From Gryganskiella cystojenkinii (lineage: Eukaryota > Mortierellomycota > Mortierellomycetes > Mortierellales > Mortierellaceae): a DNA stretch of 56,417 nucleotides. Location: positions 1 to 56,417 of the forward strand of contig JAAAIG010000159.1 in the NCBI GenBank assembly GCA_015852425.1, written 5' to 3'. This document shows, in pieces, positions 33,614 through 46,911 of this stretch. Every line of letters begins with the position of its first letter. The first letter of the stretch is position 1. The notes beneath the pieces are model-generated. The model was not told where the DNA came from, did no database searches, and saw nothing but the letters and a program-made list of their open reading frames with translations. Made by a program: the position numbers and the translations under genes.

Positions 33614-34934
33614 AGAATATTTTGTGACCGACCAAACGACCAAATCCATGCTGCAGGAGGGCTAACTTTTTTTTTTTTTGTCTTTCATGTCTACTCAAAC
33701 AGCGGTCGTGACCGTATCTAATAAAAACATGAGGAGGTCTGCAACTTTCTTTCGCGCGCTATGCATCGTGGTAAAAGGTGATCGAGTGGGCAATTCATCG
33801 TTGGAAGTGGGTTCTGGTAACGGTTCTGAAGGCTTCAAAAAGCCGGCCGGTTGCGAATGGTGTCATTTGAATTGTCCGCAAGTCGAGTCCTCCTGAAGGC
33901 TGTTTTGACGTTGGGCCAAGACTCCTCGATGAGATTAAGGAATGGCGAATATGGAGGAGGATCGACACACCGATGACCTGCCTGTTCGATCATATTTCAG
34001 TCCTGTGAATAGGAGCACTTTCCAAAACAAAATTATTGTCCCTCATATTATGCTCGTCCATTTTCCAAGGACGGCTGCCTCAAAGAAATGCTTTCCATTT
34101 GTTCCTCCGGCAACAACCTCATGCGGGTTCACTGGATGTGGCATGGGTCCGCCACTAAGACCAAGACCACGACCACGAGCTACGAGCGCGATCTCTGCCA
34201 CGAAGAGGAGCAGGATTCTCCTCCTCACAGCATTTTTGATGGGATAAATGTGTTTGTTGGGTAATGAGCGAATAACAGTTCAGTTGTTGGGGGCGTAAAG
34301 AGAATTTAGTTCATGTCAAGCATCGAGACGAATGACGATGGGCATTTCTGCAGAATTCGTTTGACGCGTTTGCCATCATATTTCGTTTGACACCTTTGCC
34401 ATCAAAATTCATGAGTTTGGCGTGCTCAGACAACAGTAATTGTGGTATCCCCAGGCACAAGTACGCGCAATTCGGACAGTGATTTTCAATGTTCACGCGG
34501 ACAACTCAATTTTCAATTGGCCAAGTGGATGCTCATTTTATATAAGACGCCGCACTGCCGCAGAGGAAGTCGGACCAAACTGCAAACAAGACGAAACGGG
34601 ATCACAAAACCATCCGAACGAAAATACGGCTTGTACAGTACCGTACAAACTCTGGGCAAAGTCCTGAACAGTGCACGAAATAAACAAAAAAATAAGTGGT
34701 CCATCATGGTTTGCGGTTGACAAATAAGAGGACTTTGAAGATTTTTTGGGTTTTCTCTTCTCTCTCTCTGTTTTTTTTTCTCTTAAAAAATATTTACATC
34801 AGACAGTCCTCCTTCTCGACCCCAGTCAACTTTACGTTTGTTGTTCAAGTTTGTCTTTTTTTTGGTGAAAAAAGACTGCCCTGTGGCACACAAATACTCA
34901 CTCACAAACTCGCATAACACTGCACCAAAACGAC
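33614..34934. other. Intergenic stretch upstream of the ABC transporter
   Basis: About 1.3 kb with no supported gene. Short open frames exist on both strands without recognisable content. A CT-rich leader and poly-T runs precede the ABC transporter start. Confidence 0.5.
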
Positions 34935-37900
34935 ATGCAACTCACGATCGAGTATGTGTTTATTTATGAGCTGATCAAAAAACAAAGAGTTTACTGAAGA
35001 TGTTCCTGGCTGGAGATCGCTGTTCGAAAAATGTCCTTGGCGTGCGCTAAGTTTTTTTTCTCATTTGACTCCCCCTTTGCAATATAGTATCATAGAAAGT
35101 GTCATGCCTTTGGCCTTCTCAGTTGCCTCAGTCATTACCCTTTACTACCTCTCGCGGAAATCCGTGCATCTTGACGATCGAGATCATTCGGTTGACAATC
35201 GTCTCGACAATCAGCAAGACTACACCACTGCCACCTTGCCCTCAAGTGATATTCCAGTTACGGAAACAGGATCCGTCATTTCTGTGGACCTTGCCCGGTT
35301 AAGTCTGACAGTCGTCCAACTCGGCCTGTCCCTCTACATTCTTGTCCTTACCCTATCATCCGGTGATACTACCAATAAGGACGATGATAATGACGATGAC
35401 AATGACGATAAAGAAGACGCACAGCATGAGTACCACCTCCGGTTGTTCTCTGACCTTTGTCAGATCCTCTCTTGGTCTTACATGCTCGCCCTGTCCTTTA
35501 TCCATCTGTTTCGTCGAAGGATCTCGCATCAGTTTTGGATTCGCCTTCAGATGGATCTCTTCTACACCCTGGAATGGACCCTGTCCACTACCAGGATCTT
35601 CAGGGTCTTTGTCGTCTTGATGGAATTACCAGTCTCGAAATGGCCGCTTTGGCTGAAGATCGAACAAGTTCATTGGACCTTGGTTGTCTTTTTGCTTTGG
35701 ACCTCGGCCGTGACGAAGCCGTTTGAGGCCGTGACGCAGCCCAAGTCGACAACAGCTCAAAACAGCAGCAGGAGAGAAGCATTGGATACCACGCCTTTCA
35801 GTCAGCATCGTTTGGACGTTGACACGATAACACCCACAAACGAAAAATTCGCTCGGCCGTCTGCAAAAGAGTATCGATCCTCGATTTATTCTCAATTGAC
35901 GTTTGCATGGGTGAACTCATTGGTCTACCTGGGTTACAAGAGACCTGTTCAGGATGTGGATCTGCCTTGGCTAGAGGTTGAAGACCAAGCCTGGTGGTCA
36001 ATTCGTTACTTTTTTCAGAAAAAGTAAGAACTCAAAAAATTGCGGGATGCACTGAGGGGCTCAATTGTTCTTTGCTTGTTTGGTGGCAAGTCGTGTCTAA
36101 CCACAAAGCTTTTTTTTTTTTTTTTTTTTTTTTTTCCCTCTATGCCTTTTATTACCCGGGAATAATTTCAATTAGGAACAGAAATACCTCTTTCATCCGA
36201 GCCTTTGTTGCCGCGGTCCGGTACGATGTCTTTGTTCAGTTCCTCTGGTGTGTCCCCTGGTGTTTTTTCATGAATGCTGCTCCTTATTGTCTCAACAAGA
36301 TCGTTCAGTTTGTCGAGTGTGAGGACTGTGGAGCTCCGACATGGAGAGAGTTTAGCTGGGTCTTTGCCCTGTTCTTTTCCCAGTTTTTGGAATCACTTAC
36401 CATACAAGCGGCGCTGCACAAAGGTCGTCGCATCTATGTCCACACAGTCTCGATCTGCAACTCTCAGATCTTTGCCAAGACCCTCAGAAGAAAGGATCTT
36501 GGATCACCCAACAAGAAGGAAGAGGATGGCAAGAGTGATGGCAAAGACGATGAAGGCCATGGCGACGGCGATGATGATGACAATGATGGTGTCAAGAACA
36601 AAGATGGAACCTTGAACATTGCCAGTAAGCATTCTTCATTATCATTATTGTTATTCATCCTCACCCTGAGGTCATCGATGGCGATGGCACAATAGTAAGG
36701 GCTATTGACAAACGACTTTTTATTTTCACTGGTTTAGATTTGGTGGCGGTGGACCTGAAAAAGATGGAGGACTGCATCTGTTACCTCCTTTACGTCTACG
36801 GATTCCCACTCCAGTTCGTCCTTGCCTCGGTTCAACTCTACTGGCTTCTCGGAAATGCGGCTCTCGTCGGTGTCGTCTTTATCATCCTCACATTCCCACT
36901 CCCAGCAAAACTCTATACCACGATCGTGAAGATGCTCAAGGACGTCATGTCGACCAAGGACGAACGCATGGAGACCCTGAACGAGATGCTCTCCGCGATC
37001 CGGATCGTCAAATTCTTTGGATGGGAAGCTCAATTTGTTCAAAAGATCCGAACTGCGCGTCAAAAGGAATTGAAGCAGTCTTACAGGACCTTTGTCATCA
37101 TGCTGATTGCCGAGGTCGCATGGATGATTATGCCGATTGTGAACACGATCGTCGTGTTTTTCGCATACACCAAGATTTATCACCAGACCATGTCGGCCTC
37201 GGTTATTTTCACGACTCTTGCGTTGATGAACATTATGAGGACAGCCATGAATTTCTTCCCTCAAGAGATTATCACGGCGCTGAGGACCATCGTCTCGTTA
37301 CGTCGTATCAGCCAGTTCTTGGAGGAGGAGGAGATCATCCAGGACACAACCGTGACCAAGATTAACGCCAAGGCCAAGATTCCTTCTTTGTCGAGTACCC
37401 CTACGATCGGATTCGTGAACGCGTCGTTTGTCTGGCCAAACAAGGAACATGACAAGGCTACGGCCAAGGCGGCCAAGAAGGCCTCGTGGGTTCAAAGGAT
37501 CAAGTCCAAGTTCTCCAAGAAGACTACCAAATCGTCTGCTACAGAAGAGGAGCCTGTCGTGGAGACTGCTACACCTCAGGAACGTTTCCAGTTGAAGGAT
37601 ATCTCGGCAGAGTTCCCCATCGGTCAACTTTCTGTGGTCGTCGGCCCCACTGGATCTGGAAAGTCGGCTCTTTTGCTCGCCTTGCTCGGAGAACTCGAAC
37701 GTCTCGATGGTGCCATGTTCCTCCCTCGTCTGGATTATGGTCCTTACAAGGTCGCCGGTCGCGGTTCTGGTATCGCTTATGCAGCTCAGACTGCCTGGTT
37801 GCAAAACTCGACTATCCGGGACAATATCTTGTTTGGTAAATTGATGGATCAAGACCGCTACGATGCTGTCCTCGAAGGATGTGCGCTCTATCCAGATCTT

Positions 37901-40604
37901 GAGACGTTTGAGGCTGGTGACAAGACCGAAATTGGAGAGCAAGGAATTACTCTTTCTGGAGGTCAGAAGCAGCGTGTTGCCCTTGCCCGTGCGCTTTACT
38001 CGGATGCGTCGGTCTTGCTTTTGGATGACTGTCTCTCCGCCGTAGACTCACATACTGGAAAACATCTCTTCCAGACGTTGACGGGTCCTTTGGTCGAGAA
38101 CCGCACTGTGATTTTGGTTACGCATCAAGTTCAATTGACCTTGAATGCTGCCAAGTTTGTCTTGGTCTTGAGCAAGGGTGAAGTCCTGGGTGCCGGTACA
38201 CCCGAGGAGGCTGTTACGAACGGTTGGATCGATAACGTGGCATTGGCGGGACCGATCTCGGACGAGGAGAGTCAAGTCAGTACGTTGGACGAGACCGAAT
38301 CGAACGTCAAAAAGTACAAAAAGACGGGTGCACATGAAAACAAGAAGGCCGCGACAAAGTTAACAGAGGACGAGAAGAAAGTCGAGGGGTCCGTCACTTG
38401 GCGAATTTACAAGACCTATTTGGTCGCCTCGGGAGGCATGCGGTTCTGGTCCGTGATGTTGACGCTTTATCTGATGCGTTTGGTCGTCGATATCAGTCAA
38501 TCCGCTTGGTTGGCGATCTGGGCCAACAAGTTAGCCGGAGCTGTGGGTGCTTTGGTCCGTCAGGGCTTTAATATTACGATGCCCGTGGCTGTCTCACAAA
38601 CGGCTTTCTCGGCCTTTACGCCTCGCTATGGTCTCGGTAGCAAGAAAGGAGAACTTTCGACTCTGGCTTTTGTCCAGAACACCAATACTTCTGTCTCCAT
38701 GGCTTCAATCGAGGACGCCAGTGTAGATTATTATCTCGGCATCTATGTTCTCATTGCGGTCTTCTCCATGGCATTCGTGACCTTAGTTGACTTTGCATCC
38801 ATCTTTGGTGCTCTGCGTGCCTCCACAGAGCTGCATGATCAGCTCCTATACAAGATCTCACGTGCCAAGTTGCGCTTCTTTGACACGACACCCATTGGTC
38901 GTATCACGAACCGATTCTCGTCCGATATATCGACAATCGATGACGATGTCATGCGCGGTCTCCTTGGTTTCTTACTCTCTCTCCTGTCTGCTTGCACAGT
39001 AGTCTTCATTATTTCTGTGAACACGCCGGCTTTCTTGCTGGCGGCTTTGTTTATCGTCGTGATCTATGCCGTTATTGGATCGCTCTACGTCCCCATCTCT
39101 CGTGATCTGAAACGATTGAACTCCAACTCCAAATCCCCGATCTTGAACCACTTCAACGAGACTCTGACTGGCTTGGCGACGATTCGTGCGTTTGGATTCG
39201 AGGATCGGTTCCGATCTCGTAACTTGGTCACTGTTGATGATAACAACCGAACCTTCTTTTTGCTCTGGTCCACCAACCGGTGGTTGCATTGGCGGGTCGA
39301 TATTACGGGTGCCATCGTCTCGTTCGTTAGTGGAATGTTGATCCTTAAAAACTGGGAATCCGTCGCGCCAGGTTGGGCAGCTTTGAGCTTGACCTCTGCT
39401 GTCACATTCACGGTAAGATTTTTTCTTTTCCTCCTCTAGTGTTCTTATATTCTTATACTATACTCTCTTATACTAACATTATTCTTTTTATTTCGTTTGT
39501 TTTTATTAGGGTAACATTGTCTGGTTGATCCGTATCTACGCCGAAAACGAGATGAACATGAATGCGGTCGAGCGTGTGGCCGAGTACATGGATTTGGAAG
39601 AAGAACCCCCAGCGATTATTGAGGGTTCCCGCCCTAGAGCATCTTGGCCCGATGCCGGAGAGATCATTGTCGATCATCTCACCATGAAATACTCTGAGGA
39701 TTCACCTGAAGTCATCAAGGATATCTCGTTTGAAATCAAGGCTGGTGAAAAGGTCGGGGTCGTCGGTCGTACTGGTTCTGGCAAATCAACGTTCGCAATC
39801 TCGTTGTTCCGATTTATGGACCCTGCTAAAGGATCGATCAGTATCGACGGCATTGATATTTGCTCCATCGGTCTTCAAGACTTACGGTCAAAGCTGACCA
39901 TTATCCCGCAGGACCCGATTCTGTTCAAGGGTACGTTGCGTTCAAACTTGGATCCTTTTGGTGAACGCGAGGACCATGAGCTGCTTGAGGCTCTGAGGAG
40001 AAGTCATTTGATCCCCGAGACCAGATCGAACGCAAATTCGATCATGCCTAGTAGACGCAACAGTCAGGACATCTCTCCTGAGGAGGCAGCCTCTGCATCT
40101 GCTTCTGCTGCTGCTACCTTTGGAAAATCGCCTGGTACGTCCCTCAAGGGCTCAACTTCTGGGTCCTCCGAGATCGTCGACCCCTCCAAGATCACACTCG
40201 ACACACCGGTTAAAGAAAACGGCTCTAACTTTTCGCAGGGTCAACGGCAACTCATTGCCCTCGCCCGTGCTTTGGTCCGTCAGTCAAAGATCATTGTCAT
40301 GGACGAGGCCACGGCCAGTGTAGACTTTGAAACCGATCTCAAGATTCAGACCACGATCCGTGAAGAGATGGCGGATTCGACGATTATTACGATCGCACAT
40401 CGTATTCGGACCATTGCCGATTTCGATCGTGTCTTGGTCATGAACGCTGGTGAGATTGCCGAGTACGACACACCGTTCAAGTTGATGAACAAGGAAGATG
40501 GCTTGTTCCGATCCATGTGTGAACGTTCTTCCGAGTTTGAAGCTCTCTATGCGATCGCAGAGGAAAAGGCCAGACGTGAATTATCGAATGGGTCAGCGGT
40601 CTAA
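34935..40604 (+). CDS. ABCC-type (MRP/Ycf1-like) ABC transporter
   Basis: Full-size ATP-driven exporter, probably of conjugated or organic anions at the vacuolar or plasma membrane. Exons 34935-34951, 35088-36023, 36176-36624, 36738-39412 and 39510-40604 give 1723 aa. Exon 1 is 17 nt (MQLTI + 2 nt). An N-terminal membrane region precedes TMD1, which has an acidic cytoplasmic insert (KDDEGHGDGDDDDNDG). NBD1: Walker A GPTGSGKS at 770-777, LSGGQ at 873-877, Walker B LLLDD at 894-898, with Asp where the catalytic Glu normally is, usual for ABCC. TMD2 follows (about 1010-1360). NBD2: GRTGSGKST at 1445-1453, FSQGQ at 1600-1604, VMDEATAS with the catalytic Glu. A Ser/Ala-rich insert of about 60 residues precedes the NBD2 signature. 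Substrate not readable. Confidence 0.95.
36110..36135. repeat. T26 homopolymer in ABC transporter intron 2
   Basis: Uninterrupted run of 26 T serving as an extreme polypyrimidine tract about 40 nt before the exon 3 acceptor. Prone to slippage in sequencing and replication. Confidence 0.85.
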
Positions 40605-40915
40605 TTTATCTTGGTTGTTGGTTCATGCCGAAGAAGAATGGATGATCACGCAAGTTCATTTCTGTTTCTGTCAAGTTGTTTGCAACACAAAAACTAGGAT
40701 ATTACTAGATATTAACATCCTAGTCATGTCCTTTTCAGTAAACAAGGACATTTCATTTCCATTCTTTGATTTTTGATGGTGTGTTTGTTTTGTCTTGATG
40801 TATCTCTTTTACAGTTTATTGAGTGTCGGGGGTATGTGCAAAGCTAGTGAAGCAAAGGGAAGGGACATGGATATGAAAGAAAGGAATCATGAGAGGACAA
40901 GAGCTGAGAACTGCC
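40605..40915. other. Intergenic between convergent genes
   Basis: Shared 3' flanks of the ABC transporter (+) and phospholipase C (-). Nothing else is seen. Confidence 0.6.
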
Positions 40916-43900
40916 TTAGTTCTTTGGTGGCGGGGTTGGTGGCAAAGGTGGGAGGTCGGAGGCTAGGACATCAGGAAGAGACTTTTGGGGAATTAACGGT
41001 AACGGCCGATGAATTGCCACGCCCTGGTCAACGGCAGGAGACATGCCCACCATGGCTGCAGTCACGAGTGAGGGTGGTGTTAGAGTCTCGACCGAAGAAT
41101 GCTCGTGACTCGACTCTTCAGAGGACCACCGTGATCCCGCGACATTAAAATCGGAATCAATAGCACTAATCAGTCGAGACCGCCGAATAGGATTGGTCGC
41201 CAAGGATCCGTAGACGCCATCGCTCGAACTCGCGGACTCAATAGAGACCTTAATAAAGAGAGTGCTGTACAGATAAGGATCTCCGGTCGCGTCATGCAAC
41301 TGAATATGACGATAGCCTTCTTGGAGGCAATCGAGAGAAATGGAATACGAGGCAATCAGGTCCGAGAACTTGATGTCCTCGTCCTGGACCACAAACCGGA
41401 AAAAGACGAGCTCGTGGTGGTCATAATCGACTCGGAACTTGAACTGTTCATTCCAGAGCGGGTTAAATCCATTGTCGCTCACATGGTGGGTTTTGAACTT
41501 GACAGCCGATTGATTGGGGATTAGCATCTCAACCTCACAGAGAGGATCAATCACATCTCCTGTCAAGGACTCGTTCGGCCGGGGAAGTTGTTGGGCAGAG
41601 ATGACCTAAGCAAAGAGAAAGGCTATTAGTAATTTTGCAATCAAACTGCCTGCAAAAGGCGGAGACTGCGCGTGCTTTTGCTTCTTGGAAATAGTTACCT
41701 GGATAGTGACATCCACGGGATGCGATTTGCTGAATGCCGGTGCTTTGTCATGATTGCAGACCTCGTCATGGCCGAGTCTCAATGGATCGGGCTTGAGGAC
41801 ATAGCCGCAGTGACCGTTCATGGTAAACATTGCACTGTTCAGTTGCATACCACGATCATGAACCTGGTAGTTTAAGGCGACGATTTGGCACCCTGCTGCC
41901 CAATGATGGTGAGGGTCGTAGTTGGTCGAGTTGATACGGAATCCTGCAGGATAAACCCGTGTCAGGTGACTCTTGTTCAGATTGATGTATTCTTGTAAAG
42001 ACTGTTTGGCCAGTTTCAACGATACGCGCTCAGAGAATGAGATGACCTTGAAGGGGGAACAGCCATCGTGACTGAAACCTGGGAAATGTCGCGACTGGCA
42101 GTAGATCGTGATGTCGCTAAGTGCCCGGGCAATGCGAACCTTCTTTGCCTTTTGCTTCTGCTTTGGTTGTTTCACGCTATCAGAGTCGCTCTCGCTTTCT
42201 ATTTGGTCACGAATTCAGCGAGAGAATATGACATGAGGATGCGATGTCTTTCACAAGGAATGTAACTGAAACATTTTCGACGATTAGTTTACCTCTTTCA
42301 GACTCGGTATCAGGGGTGTCAGTATCGGTCGAGTACTCTTGCGACGTGGCATCTGGCGGAAGGACTTTGCTCTTGATAAGAATCTTGAACTTTAGGTCGT
42401 CTGGGCTCGGAAGATTTTCACCATCGTTCAGAGGAGCGACAACTAGCCAACTGCCGAGCTTGCTTCTCATGGTGTTGGCCATTATCTCCTGTTGCTCCAA
42501 GTCGCAGTGGATTTCGAGTGACAAGATGAGAGGGTATGGAGAGTTCACAAACGCGTAGGTCGAAATGGCTTCGATGACATCACGGAACAAGATCTTGGAC
42601 GTGCTATATAATCAGTCATGCAGACAAGGGCACATTGATAAGTTTTTGAAACTAGATATCGATGGAATATGGTCATCGATGCCAAGTACTTACAGGGTCC
42701 TTCCATGGTAGATAACAGGTTGTCCGTCGGATCCATCCCAGCAATCGACTATTAGATTGAAAATGAATGGGCCTACATGTTGGTATGATTATCTCAACAT
42801 GGTGAAAAAGATAAAAAGTATAAGGAATAGCACTTACGTTCAACACATCGACAGCCACTTTGCAGCGCTCTGATGTATCCCTCGATAGATGACACACCAG
42901 TGAGTTGATGACCAAGTAGATAGGTATTATGAGAGCTGCTAATGAAGTAATTCGACAGCGTTTGGGTCATATCCTGGTGGACCTGCGCGTGCTTTGAGGA
43001 CACGACCGAGTTGTCGACCGAGAGCAAGAAACTCGTGAACGAATCTACGCTGAACTTTTCGCCAATCTTGTCGACATGCTTGCCGTAGATATCCTTAATT
43101 TGCTCCTCATCCATGTCTGTCTTCTGGGTATAGATCATAAAGTCAAGGAACTGTTCCAACGACATGGCGGTCCCGCCGCTAGTTACATCGTTGAACAACT
43201 GGATCAACTCTTTGCGTTCCTTCAGCAACTTGACAAAGTGTGTAAAGTCGGCAAAGTCCAAGAAACCTTGCTTCTTGTCGTCGGCCTGGTCGAATCGTAG
43301 CCGGATCTCCTTTCTTGAAAAGTTGATGTTGAGTCGATGACAGAGCCTAACGACCTCCTCGTAGCCGAGCTTCGAGTCGACATTCTTGTCCGCGTCCATC
43401 CAGTGCTCCCTGAGCCACTGGTTCGTCTTGCGTTGAAGTTGCGGCAAACCCTCAACAACCTCACGTTTAACAGACCACATCTTTTCCACGGCCATGATCC
43501 AGTCGTGGTAGGTATCCTTGGTGGGCGCCACCAAATGCAGAGCCTTGTATTTGCCTTGCGCAGAATAGATGATGGTAAGCCAACGCTCTTCATGCTCGGG
43601 CTTGACTCGCAGTTGCTCCCGGTACATGCGCGCAGCTCTGCCTTTGCGCAACTCCTTGATTTGCTCGACATTGACTGTTGGTGATAATAATAACAAAGGA
43701 GAGATAAGAAAAGATATCAGCGTCCATTCATGCAATCTTTGACAGCAGCTTCCGGGTATTAATCAATGGAACAGTGTTGATGGGATCTGACGATAAACTT
43801 ACTCCTTCCGAACTTTCGCGAGTCCCAGAGGATTCGCCCTTGCTCGAGGTCCAGCTTGAAAAGACGGGAATGTTGCTTTTTGGCAGAGATCTTCAACATC

Positions 43901-45066
43901 TGTGTGCCCGTAGCCAGCTGTCTTGCGACGGCAGGGTTCACCATCGGGATAGCGTGGTCATTGGGTGTGACTCGGACAGTTTCCAGGTCCTTTTGACCTT
44001 CATTAGAGGTCATTTGAGGGACTTGATCAACAACTGGTGAGTTGGCAGAGATAGGTAGATCCGTAGACTCTACAGACGCAACACTCTCGTCCGAAGCATC
44101 CGAGGGGGTCTTGTGATGGAGTGTCGATGCTGACGCAGGAGTGGCAGCTGCAACAATAGTCGTTGCGGACCCAGTTGCCGCTGCAGTCGTTCCTGAGCGA
44201 GAGTGTTGGCGGTCAAGAGAAGGCCGCTGAGGTTCCGACCGTAAGATCGAAGTACCTGGAGGAGTGGTCGCGATATGGGCTTGAAGATCCTTGATGGACG
44301 CATCTGAGCTTGTTGAAGTTCGACGATGTGTCCTAAGAAAATGCTCTTGCGACCGATTTGCAGCAGTGGTTGTGCCACCTCTGGGCCATTGTACGACAGC
44401 TGTTTCTTGAAGAGAGCCCAGGGACGACGCAAGGTTTGGATCGGGGGAATCTTTGTGGAGAGAAGAGGCAGCTGCCGCTGGGGTGACTGGGCGTGGAATC
44501 TTCATGGAAGGAGCAAATGTGACTGGAGGGGTGGATGAAAAGATGATGATATCTTTGTCAGCTTCCTCGTCACGGTTGCTCTCTGCAGAGGCCCTTTGGC
44601 TGTGAAAACTGGACGTGCGTCGAATGTAGGATGACTTTGGTGACGAGGCTTCGGTGTCCAATTCAGAGAAGGTCCTTGAAGTGACTCTCGAACCGTGCGT
44701 TATGCGGGTATTAGCTGGAATAGGTAAGCCCGTTGACAGCCCGATATCGGTGTTTTCGGGAGTTTCATTGTTGGTGGTGGTGGTGATGTTGTTAATGTTG
44801 TTTGAAGGAGCAAAAGCGGATCCCATGATGGGAGAGGTAGTCGTTGGTAGCGGCAAGGGCAAGCCCTCGGAGGACGAGGACGAAGACTTGTAGAGGGAGT
44901 TGCGAAAGCGCGCGGGTAGAGAGCTACGGAACGAGTTTGAACTCTTCAGACCGAGGTGGTCCTTCTTTGAGAGAGAGACGGGGGTCGAGGGTCGAAGCTG
45001 CGGTGACTGGGACCGAGGAGGGTCTTGGTTCCAACCTGAGATGGCGCGTTTGATCTTGTTGAACAT
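40916..45066 (-). CDS. PLC1: Phosphoinositide-specific phospholipase C (delta-like)
   Basis: Cleaves PIP2 to IP3 and diacylglycerol. Exons 45066-43803, 43674-42838, 42748-42694, 42603-42293, 42198-41699 and 41605-40916 give 1218 aa with consistent phases. Residues 1-370 are a Ser/Thr/Pro-rich low-complexity extension. A PH domain follows (about 375-490, ending [11 protein letters not shown]), then EF-hands ([16 protein letters not shown] and a following pair). The catalytic X box has [19 protein letters not shown] with His near 670 and [17 protein letters not shown] with His near 715, so both catalytic His are present. After an acidic Ser linker comes the Y box ([10 protein letters not shown]..., [42 protein letters not shown]). 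A C2 domain is at about 990-1130. The start was chosen at [11 protein letters not shown], the first in-frame ATG. Confidence 0.96.
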
Positions 45067-46911
45067 TGTGGTGCGTTGTGGTTCGAAAAGGGTGGACGCA
45101 TTCACAGTCGAGGAGGAAGAGGAAGAGGAAGGGGTGTTGTGCTCAGCTGTGGCGGTGGTGGTGGTGGTGACACCAGACCTTGGAGTACCTCTAGACTTTT
45201 TTTTGTTCGACTTTTAATATGGTTCAATGTCGTTTGAATGTTGTTGTCGTTGAGTAGTTGTCTGACTGACAGTTGGACAATGCCTTTACTTTTTGTGTGT
45301 GTTTTTTTCGGGGCTTTTTTGTGCTGTTAGTCTTTTCGGGGTAATGTCAAAATGGGTAGAAGAATGAATGTGCAAGCGATTACTGCTTTGGGGCAGGCTT
45401 TCGTGTCAAGTGCGGGTGGTTGGTTTGACAGGGAAAGAGAAACAGGGAAAAGATGAGGGAAGGAAGGAAGGAAAAAGAATGCGGTTGCCAAAGAATGATG
45501 GCGAGTCGGGCGCACGGAGGATTGGGGAAAGAAAGGGGATGAAAGTGAGAAAGAGAGTAGTGTCCAATCAGATTTGAAGAACAATGATTGATGTGGAGGA
45601 GGGACGGGATGGAAATAGATTTGTGGATGAGTGAAGGAGAGCAGACGGAATGTGATGCTAAGAAAAGAACGAAAAAGGGAAGGGCTGGTTGGTTGCCTTG
45701 ATGCCACATTCATTCATCAATGAGCAAGCGGGGAACCAGGCAGGGACACCACGCCTCTTTTCTATCGTATTACTTAGGTACCTTTGTACTATCTTGGGCG
45801 CTCAAAGGCTGTTTTTTTTATAAATATATTTTTTGGCTGCCTTACTGGTTGGTCACTGGTATTGTGCCACTCCCTCCCTCTTTCTCCCACCCTCCTGGCA
45901 ATATGGGACTGGCTGCGAGCTGGTAAAGATGGTGATGGTGACCCTGGCCGCATTGTTTCTCTTCTCTACCCCATTCGTCTATCTTTTTCTGTTATCCCCT
46001 AGGCATTTCCTGCTGAAAGCTCCTCTTTTTAGATGCAGAAAAAGAAATAAAGGTCAATTTATTTATGTGCGAGAAAGAGGAGCCTCGAAAATAGATTGCA
46101 CTTTTCGCGTCCTTTCCCAGGGTTTGGAGTGACCTCAAGAAACAAATCACGTCGTTTTTTTTTCATGTTCGAGAGCACTTTTTTGTCCTTTCGTTTTTCC
46201 TTTTTCCTTTCGAAAGCGTTGGGCTATGGGCCAGACTTGGGTCCTCCTCGCCTTGGGGGACGACCCTTTGCCACTCTAGTGTTTTTTTTATTGTTTTTGG
46301 TCTGCACAAATGAAAATGTCTCTTCCCGAAGAACATATTTTTTTTCTAGACGGTATCCTCGAAAGCCAATTCTCCTACTGATGCACCATCGACCTACCGT
46401 GTTCGACAAGGGTATGTTCCTGCAATTTCCACGCATAACCACAAGTCGCGTCAACTATGACACGAAGAACGAAAGGCAAAGTAAAATTCCAAGAAAGGCT
46501 ATGGTGCTTCGCCTCTCCATTTTCCTTTAATATCTTGTCGCAGTACCTAGAGTAAACAAAAGAAACGGCTAAAACTGCGTCAGTCGGCCCTTGCACCATT
46601 CACACTTTCAGAGTGACCTTCGTGACACTGCGGGTATCCATGACTCCAGCAGTGGAGGCGCGGAGCAAAGAGAGCCAAAACCGTGTTTGTCACGTGTTGC
46701 CAGTCACACTTGTTATTTTTTTGCGAAGTCTTTTTTTTTTTTTTTCTTCTTCTCACAGCATCCACACTCAACACACAACACGGACGCACAATCGATATCC
46801 TCTCTCACTCTCTGTGCCCTCACTCTCTGAGCCAAAAAAAAAAAAAAGTGTCGTTTTTATTTATTTGTTCTCTTCTCTTTTTGTTCTCCACACACATAAT
46901 TCACATCACAA
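45067..46911. other. Divergent intergenic region, PLC1 and La gene
   Basis: About 1.8 kb with both promoters. Purine-rich on the PLC side, CT- and poly-T-rich just before the La start. No coding exon or RNA gene recognised. Confidence 0.55.

Noticed and set aside
33678..34250. Short open frames between the fold-back element and the ABC transporter
   Set aside because: Under 105 codons, no splice context, no motif; likely chance.
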